Of a DNA stretch of 64,000 nt, positions 37,074-47,758 are shown piece after piece. Source of the stretch: Candidatus Gastranaerophilales bacterium. GTDB taxonomy: Bacteria > Cyanobacteriota > Vampirovibrionia > Gastranaerophilales > Gastranaerophilaceae. The stretch is taken from NCBI GenBank assembly GCA_944322885.1, contig CALUQH010000024.1, positions 37,698 through 101,697 on the forward strand. Reading direction: 5' to 3'. Position numbers and translations under genes: made by a program. The notes below the pieces were generated by a model, which saw nothing but the letters and a program-made list of their open reading frames with translations, had not been told where the DNA came from and ran no database searches. Within the stretch, counting starts at the first letter, position 1. Each line of letters begins with the position of its first letter.

Positions 37074-37794
37074 TTACTTTTTCCTTTTTAAGATTTAGTT
37101 TTGCAAACAACAGTCCTGCTTCAAAAAGTAAGTATGTCGGAATTCCGAGCATAAGCTGGCTTATAACATCAGGCGGTGTAAAAATTGCTGCAAGAATAAG
37201 TATGATTACAATTATATAAGGACGCATATTGCTTATTGATTCATAAGATATTACGCCTGATTTTATTACGCCTACGGTAACCAGAGGGGTTTGAAACATT
37301 ACACCGAATGCTATTGCCATCATCAGCGTCAGATTTATTATATTTGAAATCCCGAACATCGGATTGATATTGTCTCCGGCAAAACTTAAACCGAATTTTA
37401 CCACCATCGGCATTATTACAAATATACAAAATGATGCTCCGAGAATGAAAAGCAAGGTGGACGAAAGCACAATATTTTTGATGAATTTTTTTTCGTTATC
37501 ATAAAGTGCCGGCAGGATAAAATCCCATATTTTTTTTGCCATATACGGAAAGCATACAATTACATCCAGCACAAGCGCCGTTTTAAGCTGAATGAGAAAA
37601 ACTTCCATCGGCGAAAAATAATTAAATGTTATATTCCCTTCCCCTGCAATTGTTTTTACAAGCAGGTTAAGGGCGTATGGAGCCAAATAAAGAGTAAACG
37701 GAATACCAACACAAAGAGAAATAATGCATTTCAGCAGGGTTTCCCTTAAGGCTTCCAGATGAGATATTAAGCTTTCTTCTTTATTATCGCTCAT
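37066..37794 (-). CDS. tatC: Twin-arginine translocase subunit TatC
   Basis: 242 residues, six membrane helices. ESLISHLEALRETLLKCI is the conserved N-terminal region (HLxELR type), NYFSPMEVFLIQLKTALV holds the Glu typical of the signal-peptide pocket, and MFQTPLVTVGVIKSG, ILAAIFTPPDVISQLMLGIP are family motifs. It recognises RR signal peptides. One base separates it from tatA; two proteins with RR motifs are encoded just upstream. Confidence 0.95.
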   Translation of the reverse strand: MSDNKEESLISHLEALRETLLKCIISLCVGIPFTLYLAPYALNLLVKTIAGEGNITFNYFSPMEVFLIQLKTALVLDVIVCFPYMAKKIWDFILPALYDNEKKFIKNIVLSSTLLFILGASFCIFVIMPMVVKFGLSFAGDNINPMFGISNIINLTLMMAIAFGVMFQTPLVTVGVIKSGVISYESISNMRPYIIVIILILAAIFTPPDVISQLMLGIPTYLLFEAGLLFAKLNLKKEKVNE

Positions 37795-37795
37795 T

Positions 37796-38011
37796 TTATA
37801 CGTCTTTAGGTTTGTATTCTTCCGGTTTTTCAGCAGAATCTTCTATTGCATCCTTTAAACCCTGTGCCTCGTCCTTCAATATATTTTTTGCTTTTTTATA
37901 TTCGTAAGAGGCACGTCCCAATGCTCTTGCTATCTCTGGAATTCTTTTTCCTCCGAATAACAGCAAAATCGCTACCAGTATCAGTAATATTTCAGTAAAA
38001 CCAAGTGACAT
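37796..38011 (-). CDS. tatA: TatA/E-type translocase subunit
   Basis: 71 residues: a single membrane helix ([25 protein letters not shown]) with the FGG-K-R-I-P hinge, then an amphipathic helix ([16 protein letters not shown]) and an acidic tail. Forms the pore with TatC. No separate tatB is seen, so this is a minimal TatAC pair. Confidence 0.92.
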   Translation of the reverse strand: MSLGFTEILLILVAILLLFGGKRIPEIARALGRASYEYKKAKNILKDEAQGLKDAIEDSAEKPEEYKPKDV

Positions 38012-38029
38012 TTTTTATCTCCTTATTTT

Positions 38030-39319
38030 CTATAATAATTTTTGTTCCTTAATCGGAAAAATTTCTATTGCTCCCGTTCTGCAAGCCTGTTTACAAGCCC
38101 CGCAGCCTATGCATTTTAATGCGTTCAAAACAGGCGGTTTGCCATTTTCTTTAATTATAGCATGCACGGGGCAGGCTTGAACACAGAGGCCGCACTGTGA
38201 GCATTTATCCTCATTTATCATTGCCATACCGATTCTTGTTTTCTGTTTCTCTTCAAGAGAAAGCTTTTTTATGGCTCCTGACGGGCAAACTTCTGAACAT
38301 TTTCTGCAATCAAATTTGCAGGCGCCTTTTGTATAATCAATATGTACTGCTCCGTATTCTCTGTCGGCTTTTTGAATAATTTTTGCCGGACAGTTTTCAA
38401 CACAAAGATTACAGTTCAAGCATTTGTTGAAAAATCTTTCTTTGTTCTCTGCCCCTGCGGGAAGAATAACGTCTTTTAATTTTTCGGTTACTTTGTCTTT
38501 AAGTTCTATACCTGCTTTTATCATTGCGCCGAATAGTGCAAAAGCTGTGCCCGCAATAAGTAATCTGCGTCTTTCTATATTGAATTTGACTTCTTTTTTC
38601 GGCGCAAATCCGTATTTTATTCCGCCTTTAGGGCAGACATCAAGGCATTTCAAACATTTTATGCATGTTTCGTTATCAACTGTTTTTTCTTTGGAATTTA
38701 TGCAGCCTGAAGGGCAATTCCTTTCGCATTGCCCGCAGGAAACGCAGGAATCTTTTGTGATATAAATTTTTGCCAGTGATATTTTTGAAATTAAGCCCAA
38801 CACAGTGCCGACAGGGCAAAGGTTTGTACAGAATATTCTGTTTTTAACAATAACCGTGGCAATAACAACTGCAAGAACTATAAGTCCTGCTGCTGATATT
38901 GAAAAAGCGGAGCCGAAAACCGTATAAGGATCTAAATACCTCACGGCAACAGCTGAACCTCCCAAAAATATTCCCCAGAGAATTGCCGAGATAAAATATT
39001 TCAAAGGAAAATTAATCTGTTTTGTATTTTTATTCTTTACAAATTTATTTTTTACCCAGCCTGCAATTTCCTGCAAAATGCCGAACGGACAAATAAGCGA
39101 GCAGTAAATTCTTCCGCATAGGAAAGTTATTCCGGCTATAATCAACAATAAAACTAATGCAATCAGCGAAAAATCGGTAATTACTCGCTGCAGCAAAGGC
39201 ATAAACTGGATATCAAAAATTCGTACAGGATAAAATATTCCCAAAATACCTGCCGCTGCAATAACAAATATTATTAAGGCGGCTGCTAATCTTATTCTGT
39301 ACAGCATTTTGTTGTTCAT
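38030..39319 (-). CDS. Membrane multi-ferredoxin, NapH/NapG-like fusion with internal twin-arginine motif
   Basis: 429 residues. Residues 1-190 are NapH-like: four to five membrane helices with CGRIYCSLICPFGILQE and CTNLCPVGTVLG. Two ferredoxin clusters follow (CVSCGQCERNCP, CIKCLKCLDVCP). Then comes IERRRLLIAGTAFALFGAMI, an internal twin-arginine-type signal anchor as at the start of NapG, followed by four more clusters (CLNCNLCVENCP, CKFDCRKCSEVCP, CSQCGLCVQACP, CIGCGACKQACR). So it is a fusion of a quinol-side membrane part and a periplasmic ferredoxin, likely moving electrons across the inner membrane. The start overlaps the reductase stop by 4 bases. Confidence 0.8.
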   Translation of the reverse strand: MNNKMLYRIRLAAALIIFVIAAAGILGIFYPVRIFDIQFMPLLQRVITDFSLIALVLLLIIAGITFLCGRIYCSLICPFGILQEIAGWVKNKFVKNKNTKQINFPLKYFISAILWGIFLGGSAVAVRYLDPYTVFGSAFSISAAGLIVLAVVIATVIVKNRIFCTNLCPVGTVLGLISKISLAKIYITKDSCVSCGQCERNCPSGCINSKEKTVDNETCIKCLKCLDVCPKGGIKYGFAPKKEVKFNIERRRLLIAGTAFALFGAMIKAGIELKDKVTEKLKDVILPAGAENKERFFNKCLNCNLCVENCPAKIIQKADREYGAVHIDYTKGACKFDCRKCSEVCPSGAIKKLSLEEKQKTRIGMAMINEDKCSQCGLCVQACPVHAIIKENGKPPVLNALKCIGCGACKQACRTGAIEIFPIKEQKLL

Positions 39320-40545
39320 CGTTTACCCCCGGCCTGTTTAACTTCAGTATCAACTTTTTTCAGTAATGCGGGAATATCAAGCCCCTGAGGGCAATTTTTT
39401 GAACACAGGTGGCAATTAATACATTTGTCAGCTCTTTCATCTTCTTTAAGTGCATTATAATTTATTTCAAACATAAATCCCTGTCCGTTTGATTTATAAA
39501 CATTGTATAATCCGAAAATTGCAGGAATATTAATCCCTCTGGGGCAGACTTCCATACAATATCTGCAGGCTGTACAATTTATTGCCCCTTGCGACTGGAT
39601 AATTTTTGCAACTTCATGAGCGATTTGTTCTTCTTCCGGTGTAAATTCTCTGAAATTCGTAAATGTATCTATATTTTCTTTTAATTGCTGCAAATTACTC
39701 ATTCCGCTAAGAATTGTAAATACACGCGGTTTGCTTGTTACCCAGCGTAATCCGAATGATGCCTGTGTATCATCGGGACATTCGGATTTTAATTTTTCAG
39801 CGGCTTTTTCCGGCAGGTTACAAAGCCCGCCGCCTCTCAAAGGTTCCATAACTATAACAGGAACTTTGGCTTCATCGGCTATTTCGTATAATTCTTTGCC
39901 GTTTATAACTTCCCAGTCAAGGTAGTTCAACTGAAGCTGACAGAAATCCCATTTGTGTTCTTTAATAACTTCTCTCAGCATATTGGGATCTCCGTGGAAA
40001 GAAAATCCGAGATGTTTGATAAGTCCGTCCTTTTTCAATTTTAAAAGTTCCCCGTACATGTCATTATCACGGTAATTGTTTATAGTATTTTTATTAATAT
40101 TGTGAACCATGTAGTTATCAAAGTATTCAACCTGACATTTTTTTAATTGTTCTTTAAATATTTTGTGAACATCACTCGGTGAATTTACAAGATATGCAGG
40201 GTTTTTGTCTGTTAAAAAGAAGCTTTCACGAGGATATTGTTTGAGAACTTCTCCGATAGCATTTTCTGATTTACCGTCAACATACATGTAGGCAGTGTCA
40301 AAATAATTAGCCCCGTGTGCCATGGCATATTCTACCATTTTATCAAGTTCCACCATGTCAATTTTACCGTCGCGCATAGGAAGACGCATACACCCCAAGG
40401 CTATTAAAGGAATTTCAAGGTTGTCAAATTTTCTTTTTACAACTTCATTCTCTGCTTTTTTTATTTCTTTTTTCCCGCATCCGGAAAGCATTGCAGCTCC
40501 GCCAAGTGCAAGTGCAGAATTTATTATAAATTCTCTTCGTCTCAT
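39316..40545 (-). CDS. Tat-exported aldo/keto reductase with two Fe-S clusters
   Basis: 409 residues. MRRREFIINSALALGGAAMLSGCG is a twin-arginine signal (RRREFI) ending in a lipobox-like LSGC, so it is probably an exported lipoprotein. The AKR barrel follows: PLIALGCMRLPMRDGKID, NYFDTAYMYVDGKSENAIGE, KHLGFSFHGD, LQLNYLDWEV, VIVMEPLRGGGL. The C-terminal region holds CTACRYCMEVCPRGINIP and CINCHLCSKNCPQGLDIP, two ferredoxin clusters. Its substrate is unknown. Neighbouring flavodoxin and membrane ferredoxin suggest that it receives electrons outside the cytoplasm. Confidence 0.82.
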   Translation of the reverse strand: MRRREFIINSALALGGAAMLSGCGKKEIKKAENEVVKRKFDNLEIPLIALGCMRLPMRDGKIDMVELDKMVEYAMAHGANYFDTAYMYVDGKSENAIGEVLKQYPRESFFLTDKNPAYLVNSPSDVHKIFKEQLKKCQVEYFDNYMVHNINKNTINNYRDNDMYGELLKLKKDGLIKHLGFSFHGDPNMLREVIKEHKWDFCQLQLNYLDWEVINGKELYEIADEAKVPVIVMEPLRGGGLCNLPEKAAEKLKSECPDDTQASFGLRWVTSKPRVFTILSGMSNLQQLKENIDTFTNFREFTPEEEQIAHEVAKIIQSQGAINCTACRYCMEVCPRGINIPAIFGLYNVYKSNGQGFMFEINYNALKEDERADKCINCHLCSKNCPQGLDIPALLKKVDTEVKQAGGKR

Positions 40546-40560
40546 TATTTTTATTTCTCC

Positions 40561-41133
40561 TTAAAATTTCAGATTATTAATCCATGAGGTTATTTCATTG
40601 TCTTTAGCAGTATCTTCATAAGATGTGTAACCTGTCAGTACTTTTGCATTTGGTGCAAGTTTTTGCATATCAATGTAAGTTGAGGATGCTCCGCCTCCTC
40701 CGTGAGTACAGAAAGGCACAATAATTTTTCCTGAAAAATCGTTATTAGCGATAAATGTTTTAACCGGAGTTGCCATTGTATACCACCATACAGGGGTTCC
40801 AATGAAAATTATATCGTATCCGCTTACATCTCCGTTATCAATCAGTTCAGGTCGTACATCTTTTTGTTTTTCCTGCTGCGCAAGTGCTACGACTTCGTTA
40901 TAATTATTAGAATATGGTTGTTTAGGAACTATTTCAAATAAATCTCCGTTTGTAAGATTTTGAATTTTTTTTGCAACTTTTTCTGTATTGCCTGAATAAG
41001 AATAGTAGGCTACCAAAACTTTTTTATCGTTCATATTTGTAATCTCCTTTCCCATACTAATATTGTTGAATGTAAAAAATCCAACAGCACATAATACTAT
41101 TAGTCCGATTATGATAAATAATACTTTTTTCAT
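40561..41133 (-). CDS. Membrane-anchored (exported) flavodoxin
   Basis: 190 residues. VLFIIIGLIVLCAVGFFTF is an N-terminal anchor or signal. The flavodoxin fold follows: VLVAYYSYSGNTEKVAKKI (FMN phosphate loop), FIGTPVWWYTMATPVKTFI, IIVPFCTHGGGGASSTYI. Most flavodoxins are cytoplasmic; an N-terminal membrane segment puts this one outside. First gene of the long operon, with a promoter just upstream. Confidence 0.85.
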   Translation of the reverse strand: MKKVLFIIIGLIVLCAVGFFTFNNISMGKEITNMNDKKVLVAYYSYSGNTEKVAKKIQNLTNGDLFEIVPKQPYSNNYNEVVALAQQEKQKDVRPELIDNGDVSGYDIIFIGTPVWWYTMATPVKTFIANNDFSGKIIVPFCTHGGGGASSTYIDMQKLAPNAKVLTGYTSYEDTAKDNEITSWINNLKF

Positions 41134-41168
41134 AAATTTTACCCTGATTAATTTAAAGTTACATTAAA

Positions 41169-41199
41169 ATTATAGAACTTGAGAGTAACTATCAGTCAA
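41169..41199 (-). promoter_or_regulatory. Promoter of the flavodoxin-Tat-lar operon
   Basis: Read on the minus strand: TTGACT (41194-41199), TATAAT (41169-41174), spacer 19 bases, longer than ideal. It lies in the 72-base gap behind the efflux genes. Confidence 0.5.
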
Positions 41200-41205
41200 G
41201 TATTT

Positions 41206-42726
41206 TTATAAATCAATTTCCGATTCTTTAATAGGCGCACCTATAACACGTTCAAGTTCTGCTGCGTTAACATTGTAATTTAAAAGGTTTGAGTAATAAT
41301 CAAGCTGTGCATTCAAATATGAATTTTCTGCATCCTTAAATTCTATTGCATCTCCAAGACCTACCTGATATCGTCTAAATGCCTGGTATTGGCGTTCTTT
41401 GGCCTGCTGCAGCGCGAGTTTTGAAACACCTAAGCTGTCGTGGGAATTTAAAAGATTTATGTATGCGCTTTTTACTTCAAGATAGACATTTTGACGCTGC
41501 TGTTCGTAGTCTGCAACAGCCTTTTTATAAGTTGCTGTTGCTTCATCAACCTGTTTTTTCAATAGCATTAAATTCAATGCGCTGTAATTTAGCTGAACCC
41601 CGAACTGATAACCGTAGTCGGCATCAATTTGTCTTCCGCCCTGATTGTAAGAACCAAACGCGCTGATATTAGGTGTAAACGCCCTTTTGGCACTTCTTAC
41701 ATTCATTTCTGCCGCATTTACCTGTTTTTTAGCGGAAAGGAGAGCAGGTCTTGAGGCCTCTGCAGTTTTTAAAAGGTCATTAAAATTTACGTCATATTTT
41801 TTTGTATTAAGCTTATCTTTTAATATAACATTTTCAAGTTCCGGAATACCTACAGAATTTGCAAGTTGTGCAGCGGCAAGTTCAAGAGTATTTTTTGCTT
41901 TAATAAGGTTTACTTTAGCATTTCCAAGGTTATATTCTGCTGTTGTTACATCAATTTTTGCTTTTCTTCCGATTTCATATTGTGCTTTTGCCTGTTTTAA
42001 TTGAAGTTCAAAGTCTTTTACCGTATCTTCATACACTGTTTTTTGAATTTCTGCAAACACAAGATTGTAGTATGCAACTTTAACATTATAAATTACAAGT
42101 TCAATACTTGTTTCCGCATCGTATCTTGATGCTTCAAAAGATCTTTTGGCATAATCTGCAGTCGCTTTTGTTTTCCCGAAGTCGAAAAGAAGCATATCTG
42201 CAGAGATTTGGGGCATATAATACATATTATATTTTTGGTTCATATTTCTCATAAATGAACCTGACATTGTCATAAACATATCATTTCTTGAGTAATTTAC
42301 TCCCGCACTCAGGGTAGGAAAGTAATTAGACCAGGCCTGACCTATTCTTGACTTATAAATTTCTGCGTTGCTTATTGCGGACATAATTGTCGGATTGTGT
42401 GTGATTGCAAGTTTGATACAGTCGCTTAAGGTCACTTCTCCGTTCATATCAGTGTATTCAATCTTACTGTTTATAACGGGAAATTTTGTTTCATACATTC
42501 CTTCCGCTTCTTTGGAAGATTCCTGTTTCGTTTTAGCGTTCTCTATATTTTGTTTTTTCTGGCGTTTTAAATTAATTTTTTTTGTTTTTTCAGGTTTGAC
42601 AATATGAATTTTTTCATTTTTATCTTTTTTGGCGACTTTATTTAAAGGAACTTCGTCGGCAAATACGTAATTCCCAAAAGTAAGTATAATTGCATATATT
42701 AAAAACAGATTAATGAACTTTTTCAT
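41206..42726 (-). CDS. TolC-family outer membrane channel
   Basis: 506 residues. Signal peptide ([22 protein letters not shown]), a Lys-rich linker (residues 30-70), then two repeats of the OEP fold: [38 protein letters not shown] [15 protein letters not shown], coiled-coil helices and [21 protein letters not shown]. The Lys/Glu-rich linker is unusual. Third gene of the RND operon; its start overlaps the pump gene by 17 bases. Confidence 0.9.
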   Translation of the reverse strand: MKKFINLFLIYAIILTFGNYVFADEVPLNKVAKKDKNEKIHIVKPEKTKKINLKRQKKQNIENAKTKQESSKEAEGMYETKFPVINSKIEYTDMNGEVTLSDCIKLAITHNPTIMSAISNAEIYKSRIGQAWSNYFPTLSAGVNYSRNDMFMTMSGSFMRNMNQKYNMYYMPQISADMLLFDFGKTKATADYAKRSFEASRYDAETSIELVIYNVKVAYYNLVFAEIQKTVYEDTVKDFELQLKQAKAQYEIGRKAKIDVTTAEYNLGNAKVNLIKAKNTLELAAAQLANSVGIPELENVILKDKLNTKKYDVNFNDLLKTAEASRPALLSAKKQVNAAEMNVRSAKRAFTPNISAFGSYNQGGRQIDADYGYQFGVQLNYSALNLMLLKKQVDEATATYKKAVADYEQQRQNVYLEVKSAYINLLNSHDSLGVSKLALQQAKERQYQAFRRYQVGLGDAIEFKDAENSYLNAQLDYYSNLLNYNVNAAELERVIGAPIKESEIDL

Positions 42727-45700
42727 CTTCTACATACTCCAAATCTTTTTCGGTTATGTCCTGTTTAGGGAACTTATCTACAAATTCCTGAATGATTACG
42801 TAAAATGCCGGTGTTAAAACAGCACCTATTGTTGCCGCTGCTACCATTCCGCCGAATACCGTAGAACCTACCGATATTCGGGAATTAGCTCCTGCTCCTG
42901 ATGCAAAAAGCATTGGAAGAACACCTATTACAAATGCTAATTCTGTCATCATAATTGCTCTGAAACGAAGTTTAGCAGCTTTTACTGCAGCTTCTTTTAC
43001 CGGCAGTCCGTATTTTTCGTGTTCTTCTTTTGCAAATTCAACAATCAAAATCGATTGTTTTGCTGCAAGGCCTATTAGGGTTATCATGCCAACCTGAGAA
43101 TAGATATCAAATGATTGGTTAATCATCATCTGGAATATAAGAGCTCCCAGAGCGGCAATCGGTGAAATCAAAAGTACTGCAATCGGAATTGTAAAGCTTT
43201 CGTACAGTGCGACAAGGAACAGGTAAACAAATACGAGAGCCATTGTAACTATAACTATTGTTTGACCAGAAGCTTCTCTTTCTTGTGCGGATGTCCCTGA
43301 CCAATCAAATGTTATATCAGCTGGAAGGACTCTTTTTGCAACATTTTCCATTGCTTTCATTGCATCGCCGGAACTCTTTCCGGCAGCCTCCTGCCCCTGT
43401 ATTTGAACAGATTTATACAGGTTGTATCTTGTAATAGATGCCGTACCGATTGTTTGTTTTAATTTAACAATAGAAAGTATTGGAACCATTACCCCATTTG
43501 TATTTTTTACATAAATACCTGACAAATCAGTAGCAGTGTTCCTGAAATCACTTTCAGCCTGCATTTGTACTTTAAATACTCTGTCATATTTGTTAAAGTC
43601 ATTTATGTAGTATGTACCAAGCATAGAGGCCAGTGTTGAATAAAGTTCCTGCAAATCAACGCTTTGAGCCATTGCTTTTTCATAATCAATTTCCAATGTA
43701 TACTGAGGTACATTTGCCTGGAAATTTGTATATACACTTGAAAGTGACTGGTCTTGATTAGCTGCTTGAATAAGCTTATTTGCCCAGCTTTCAAGTTCTT
43801 GAGGAGTGTATTCGCCTTGAGAAAGCATCTGAAATTCAAAACCGCCGAGCATACTCATACCGCTGATTGCAGGAGGTGAAAATACAACAATTGAGGCTTC
43901 TTTGGTATTTGAGGCAATTGCCCTTATTCTGCTTAATATAGCAGTATGTGACAAATCAGTCGGGCGTCCGCTTATTTTTCTTTTAATCCATTCAGCCGGC
44001 GAGATTTTTCTGTCTGCGTAGTCGTCAAGTGATATGATGGCAGTTGCTGTGTTTGTTGCTCCGTTACCACCAAACAGCATAAGTCTGTTTTCATCAACCC
44101 CGTCCAAATCTCTTATTTGGTTTACAAGACGCATACCTACATCTTCTGTTCTGGATAATGATGCTCCATCAGGTAATGTGATGCTTGCAAGTAATACGCC
44201 CTGATCTTCATCAGGGATAAAGCCTGTCGGTACAAGTTTGAAGCAAACAAGAGTTAAAGCAACAAGGCATAAATATAAAATAATTGTTTTCTTTTTGTCA
44301 TGCACAAATAAATTTACATATTCAATGTAAAAATCTTCAGCTTTAGCAAAAAATTTGTTGAAGTCTTCAATTACGATAGCTGTTTTTCGTTTAATTCTTT
44401 CTATGACATGTTCAATATGGATTAAACATTCAGGTTTGTTTTGATTGTCGAATTTGTGTTCTTTTTTGCCGAGGAAGTGAGAACACATTGCAGGTGATAA
44501 TGTAAGCGCACAAATTGCAGAAATTGCAATAGATACAGCAATACAAACAGCAAACTGTTTATACATAACTCCTGTCATTCCGCCCATAAATATAATAGGT
44601 ACAAATACTGCCATCAAGACAAGTGCCATCGCAACAAGCGCTGAGCCTACTTCCTGCATTGTCAGCTGAGTTGCAATTACTGCAGATTTACCCTCTTCAA
44701 GGTGTCGTTTAACGTTTTCGATTACAACAATGGCATCATCTACAACAACTCCTACTGCAAGTACAAGTGCAAAAAGTGATAACAGGTTGATACTCATATT
44801 TAAGGCTTTTAATGCTATAAATGTGCCGACTAATGATACCGGAATTGTTACACATGGTACGAGAGTCGCCATTGCATCGCCTAAAAATAGGAAGATAATT
44901 ATTACAACGATGATACCTGTTAAAATAATTGTAAACTCAACCTCTTTCATTGATTCGTGAATATAATCCGAATCATCTTTAATAATTTGAATTTCCAATC
45001 CGTTATCAAGTCTGGCGTTAATATCTTGAATCTTTGATTTAACAGCTTTTGACAGGTTTAAAATATTAGCATCCGATAACTGTGACACCATAATTAATGC
45101 AGCGGGTTTCCCATTTACTGTACCAAGGCTTGTATATGATGACGAACCTAGTTCGACCCGTGCGATATCTTTGAGTCTGACTTTACTTCCATCCATATTA
45201 GAACGGATTATAATATCTTCAAATTCTTTTACTTCTGAAAGTCTACCTTTTGACTTTAATGTCAATTGCAATGCCTGTTCATCATCTGTAGGGAGTGCAC
45301 CCAAAGAACCTGCAGTAACCTGAGTATTCTGTGACACAACAGCATTTTTAACATCTGTTGTAGAGATATTTAATCCTGCCATTTTCTGTGGATCAAGCCA
45401 AATCCTCATAGAATAATCACCTGAACCGAATACATCAATATCCGCAACACCTTCAACACGTTTCAATTCATCTTTAATATAAATTGAACCGTAGTTTGTC
45501 ATATCTAATTGTGTCCAGTTGCCTGATTTGGGAAAAATATTTAAAATGAGTGCCCCAGAACCTGAAGTTCTGCTTAATGCTGTAACCCCTGTTCTTTGAA
45601 CTTCTTCCGGGAGCTGTGAAAGCACCTGCTGGATTCTGTTTTGAACATTCATAAGGTTGATGTTTCTGTCAGAACCGACTTTAAAATACATATTTAGCGA

Positions 45701-45985
45701 ATATGAACCGTCATAAGAAGTTGATGACATATATGAAAGATCTTCAACCCCATTTAACTTGTTTTCAAGAACGGTTGCAATGGAAGATTCTATAACCTCT
45801 GCATTTGCACCGGTATATGAAGCGGATACTCTGACCTGGGGTGGGGTTACGTCAGGGTAGTTCTCTTGCTTTAATGTTGCCATTGATATTACACCCATAA
45901 TCACTATACATATTGAGATTACAAGTGCAAATCTGGGTTTTCTTATAAAAAAGTACAGCTTGTCTTTATCAAAAATTTTCTTCAT
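42710..45985 (-). CDS. RND efflux pump, HAE1/AcrB type
   Basis: 1,091 residues. Twelve membrane helices in the 1+5+1+5 order, large periplasmic loops (about 40-330 and 570-870). Landmarks: [24 protein letters not shown]-type [43 protein letters not shown] (proton relay Asp pair), [40 protein letters not shown], and [14 protein letters not shown]. Proton-driven export of drugs or lipophilic compounds across both membranes, with the adaptor and channel next to it. Confidence 0.93.
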   Translation of the reverse strand: MKKIFDKDKLYFFIRKPRFALVISICIVIMGVISMATLKQENYPDVTPPQVRVSASYTGANAEVIESSIATVLENKLNGVEDLSYMSSTSYDGSYSLNMYFKVGSDRNINLMNVQNRIQQVLSQLPEEVQRTGVTALSRTSGSGALILNIFPKSGNWTQLDMTNYGSIYIKDELKRVEGVADIDVFGSGDYSMRIWLDPQKMAGLNISTTDVKNAVVSQNTQVTAGSLGALPTDDEQALQLTLKSKGRLSEVKEFEDIIIRSNMDGSKVRLKDIARVELGSSSYTSLGTVNGKPAALIMVSQLSDANILNLSKAVKSKIQDINARLDNGLEIQIIKDDSDYIHESMKEVEFTIILTGIIVVIIIFLFLGDAMATLVPCVTIPVSLVGTFIALKALNMSINLLSLFALVLAVGVVVDDAIVVIENVKRHLEEGKSAVIATQLTMQEVGSALVAMALVLMAVFVPIIFMGGMTGVMYKQFAVCIAVSIAISAICALTLSPAMCSHFLGKKEHKFDNQNKPECLIHIEHVIERIKRKTAIVIEDFNKFFAKAEDFYIEYVNLFVHDKKKTIILYLCLVALTLVCFKLVPTGFIPDEDQGVLLASITLPDGASLSRTEDVGMRLVNQIRDLDGVDENRLMLFGGNGATNTATAIISLDDYADRKISPAEWIKRKISGRPTDLSHTAILSRIRAIASNTKEASIVVFSPPAISGMSMLGGFEFQMLSQGEYTPQELESWANKLIQAANQDQSLSSVYTNFQANVPQYTLEIDYEKAMAQSVDLQELYSTLASMLGTYYINDFNKYDRVFKVQMQAESDFRNTATDLSGIYVKNTNGVMVPILSIVKLKQTIGTASITRYNLYKSVQIQGQEAAGKSSGDAMKAMENVAKRVLPADITFDWSGTSAQEREASGQTIVIVTMALVFVYLFLVALYESFTIPIAVLLISPIAALGALIFQMMINQSFDIYSQVGMITLIGLAAKQSILIVEFAKEEHEKYGLPVKEAAVKAAKLRFRAIMMTELAFVIGVLPMLFASGAGANSRISVGSTVFGGMVAAATIGAVLTPAFYVIIQEFVDKFPKQDITEKDLEYVEDEKVH

Positions 45986-47151
45986 TATTTACCCGCATTT
46001 AAATTTTTAGTATATTCTTCATTGTTAATCGTTTTTAACTTCTGCCCTTCTGCGGCTATGTTTTGTATACCTGATACTACAACTGTATCATTGTAATCCA
46101 GTCCGCTTTCCACTATCCAGTTGTTGTTTATGCTATCAGAAACTTCAATATCCTTACGCACTGCTTTATTGTCTTTAACAGTCCATACATAATATCCGCT
46201 CATAGGATCCCCTTTTGTACAAGACTGCGGTACTGTCATATATTCAACCATTTTAGGTGCAATTAATTTTACTTTCATGTAATTGCCGGGAACAAGCCAG
46301 CCTTTGGAGTTGTCAAATACAGCTCGCATACTTATTGAGCCAGAATCTTTATCAATTTTGTTGTCTACAAAATCAATGGTTCCGGTTTTATCGTACCATT
46401 GTCCGCCTTCAAATTGAACCTGAACCTGTACATCTTTAAATTTATCGCTAGCTTTTAAAATATTTACGTAGTCGTCGCTTTTCAAACTAAATGCTACATA
46501 AACAGGGTTTGTACTGGATATATTAACCAAGGAACCTGATGTGGCGGTTACGTAGTTTCCTTCTGTTATATTAACTTTTCCGATACGCCCGTCTATTGGA
46601 GATCTTATATCTGTATAACTCAGATTCACTTTTGCAAGTTCATATTGCTGTCTTGCTGCATCCAAAAGAGCTTTGTTTTGGTTGCGGGTTGCAAGACTTT
46701 GATCAACATCTGAACGGCTTATCAAATCTTCTTTTATAAGAGCATTCGCTCTATTCAATTCTTGTTGTGCATTTTTTAATAACGCACTGTATTGATTAAC
46801 GTTTGCGAGAGAATTATTTACTTCTATCTGGTATTCTCTTGGGTCTATTTTAAAAATGAGCTGGCCTTTTTTTACAAAATCTCCTTCTTTAAAATATTTT
46901 TTTATAAGAAATCCCGGAACTCTTGCAATAACATCAACAGAATATTTCGCTTCAACACGTCCTGTTTCTTCTGCTGTAATAAAAGAATTTTCTTTTTGGG
47001 GATGATCAACTACAACTTCTTTTGGTATTGCGTTTAATCTGCTTTGTATTATTCCGGCAATTTTTCCGCTTATTTTGTTATAAATAATAGGAATTATAAT
47101 AACCAGTAAGATTAGTACTGCTACTTTTTTACGTGTGACTTTTATATGCAT
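45985..47151 (-). CDS. RND periplasmic adaptor protein
   Basis: 388 residues. N-terminal anchor ([16 protein letters not shown]), beta-barrel entry ([27 protein letters not shown], the biotinyl-lipoyl half), coiled-coil hairpin ([22 protein letters not shown]), second lipoyl half ([27 protein letters not shown]), and a membrane-proximal domain to the end. Bridges pump and channel. First gene of the operon, overlapping the pump by one base. Confidence 0.92.
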   Translation of the reverse strand: MHIKVTRKKVAVLILLVIIIPIIYNKISGKIAGIIQSRLNAIPKEVVVDHPQKENSFITAEETGRVEAKYSVDVIARVPGFLIKKYFKEGDFVKKGQLIFKIDPREYQIEVNNSLANVNQYSALLKNAQQELNRANALIKEDLISRSDVDQSLATRNQNKALLDAARQQYELAKVNLSYTDIRSPIDGRIGKVNITEGNYVTATSGSLVNISSTNPVYVAFSLKSDDYVNILKASDKFKDVQVQVQFEGGQWYDKTGTIDFVDNKIDKDSGSISMRAVFDNSKGWLVPGNYMKVKLIAPKMVEYMTVPQSCTKGDPMSGYYVWTVKDNKAVRKDIEVSDSINNNWIVESGLDYNDTVVVSGIQNIAAEGQKLKTINNEEYTKNLNAGK

Positions 47152-47191
47152 ATCCCAGCTCCACTCTACTTAAAATAAATCCTTTAATTTT

Positions 47192-47220
47192 ATAATAAAT
47201 TATTAATAACTACCTGTCAA
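47192..47220 (-). promoter_or_regulatory. Near-consensus promoter of the RND operon
   Basis: Read on the minus strand: TTGACA (47215-47220), exactly 17 bases, TATTAT (47192-47197). A perfect -35 box suggests strong basal expression; no regulator gene is adjacent. Confidence 0.7.
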
Positions 47221-47302
47221 TTTAGTTAAGAATTTTATTAAATATAAAAATAAACAGCAAAATATTTTTTTTTAGTTTTTTATATATGCGGGATTAAAAT
47301 TT

Positions 47303-47608
47303 ATGAAAATATACAATTATACATCAACAATACAGTTTCAAGGATTAATTTCTTTAAAAGACTATAAGGGGCCGCTTTTAAATCTTACAGAAGCGGACAA
47401 AATAAAAATATCAGCATTGAAGGAAAATATTGCTCAAATGGAATTTGAACTTAATCGTTTAAACAGTATTTACGGTAATAAACGATTAAGAACAGAAACT
47501 TTGGACTTTTATGCATCAAGGGTACATAAACTTACGTTACGTATTGATGAATTGCAAGAAATGATTCGTTCGATAAAAATTGACAGATTAAGTAAACAAA
47601 AAATATAA
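47303..47608 (+). CDS. Small protein with N-terminal FQG motif, coiled-coil, unknown
   Basis: 101 residues. The start MKIYNYTSTIQFQGLISLKD carries the F-x-G motif found in two other proteins here; the rest is one long helix (ADKIKISALKENIAQMEFEL, VHKLTLRIDELQEMIRSIKI) likely forming a coiled coil. The ribosome site is weak. No family recognised. Confidence 0.5.
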   Translation: MKIYNYTSTIQFQGLISLKDYKGPLLNLTEADKIKISALKENIAQMEFELNRLNSIYGNKRLRTETLDFYASRVHKLTLRIDELQEMIRSIKIDRLSKQKI

Positions 47609-47758
47609 ATTAAAAAATATATATTTACAACAAATTCAACTTTAATTTATCAATTCTTGTTTTTGCATTTTTTCTCAGGTTAAGAAAGTAGAATTGAAAG
47701 TCCTGCCCAGGAAAGGCACCATTACCGAATAGTTTCATTTCCTGTCTGCGTAATTGTC

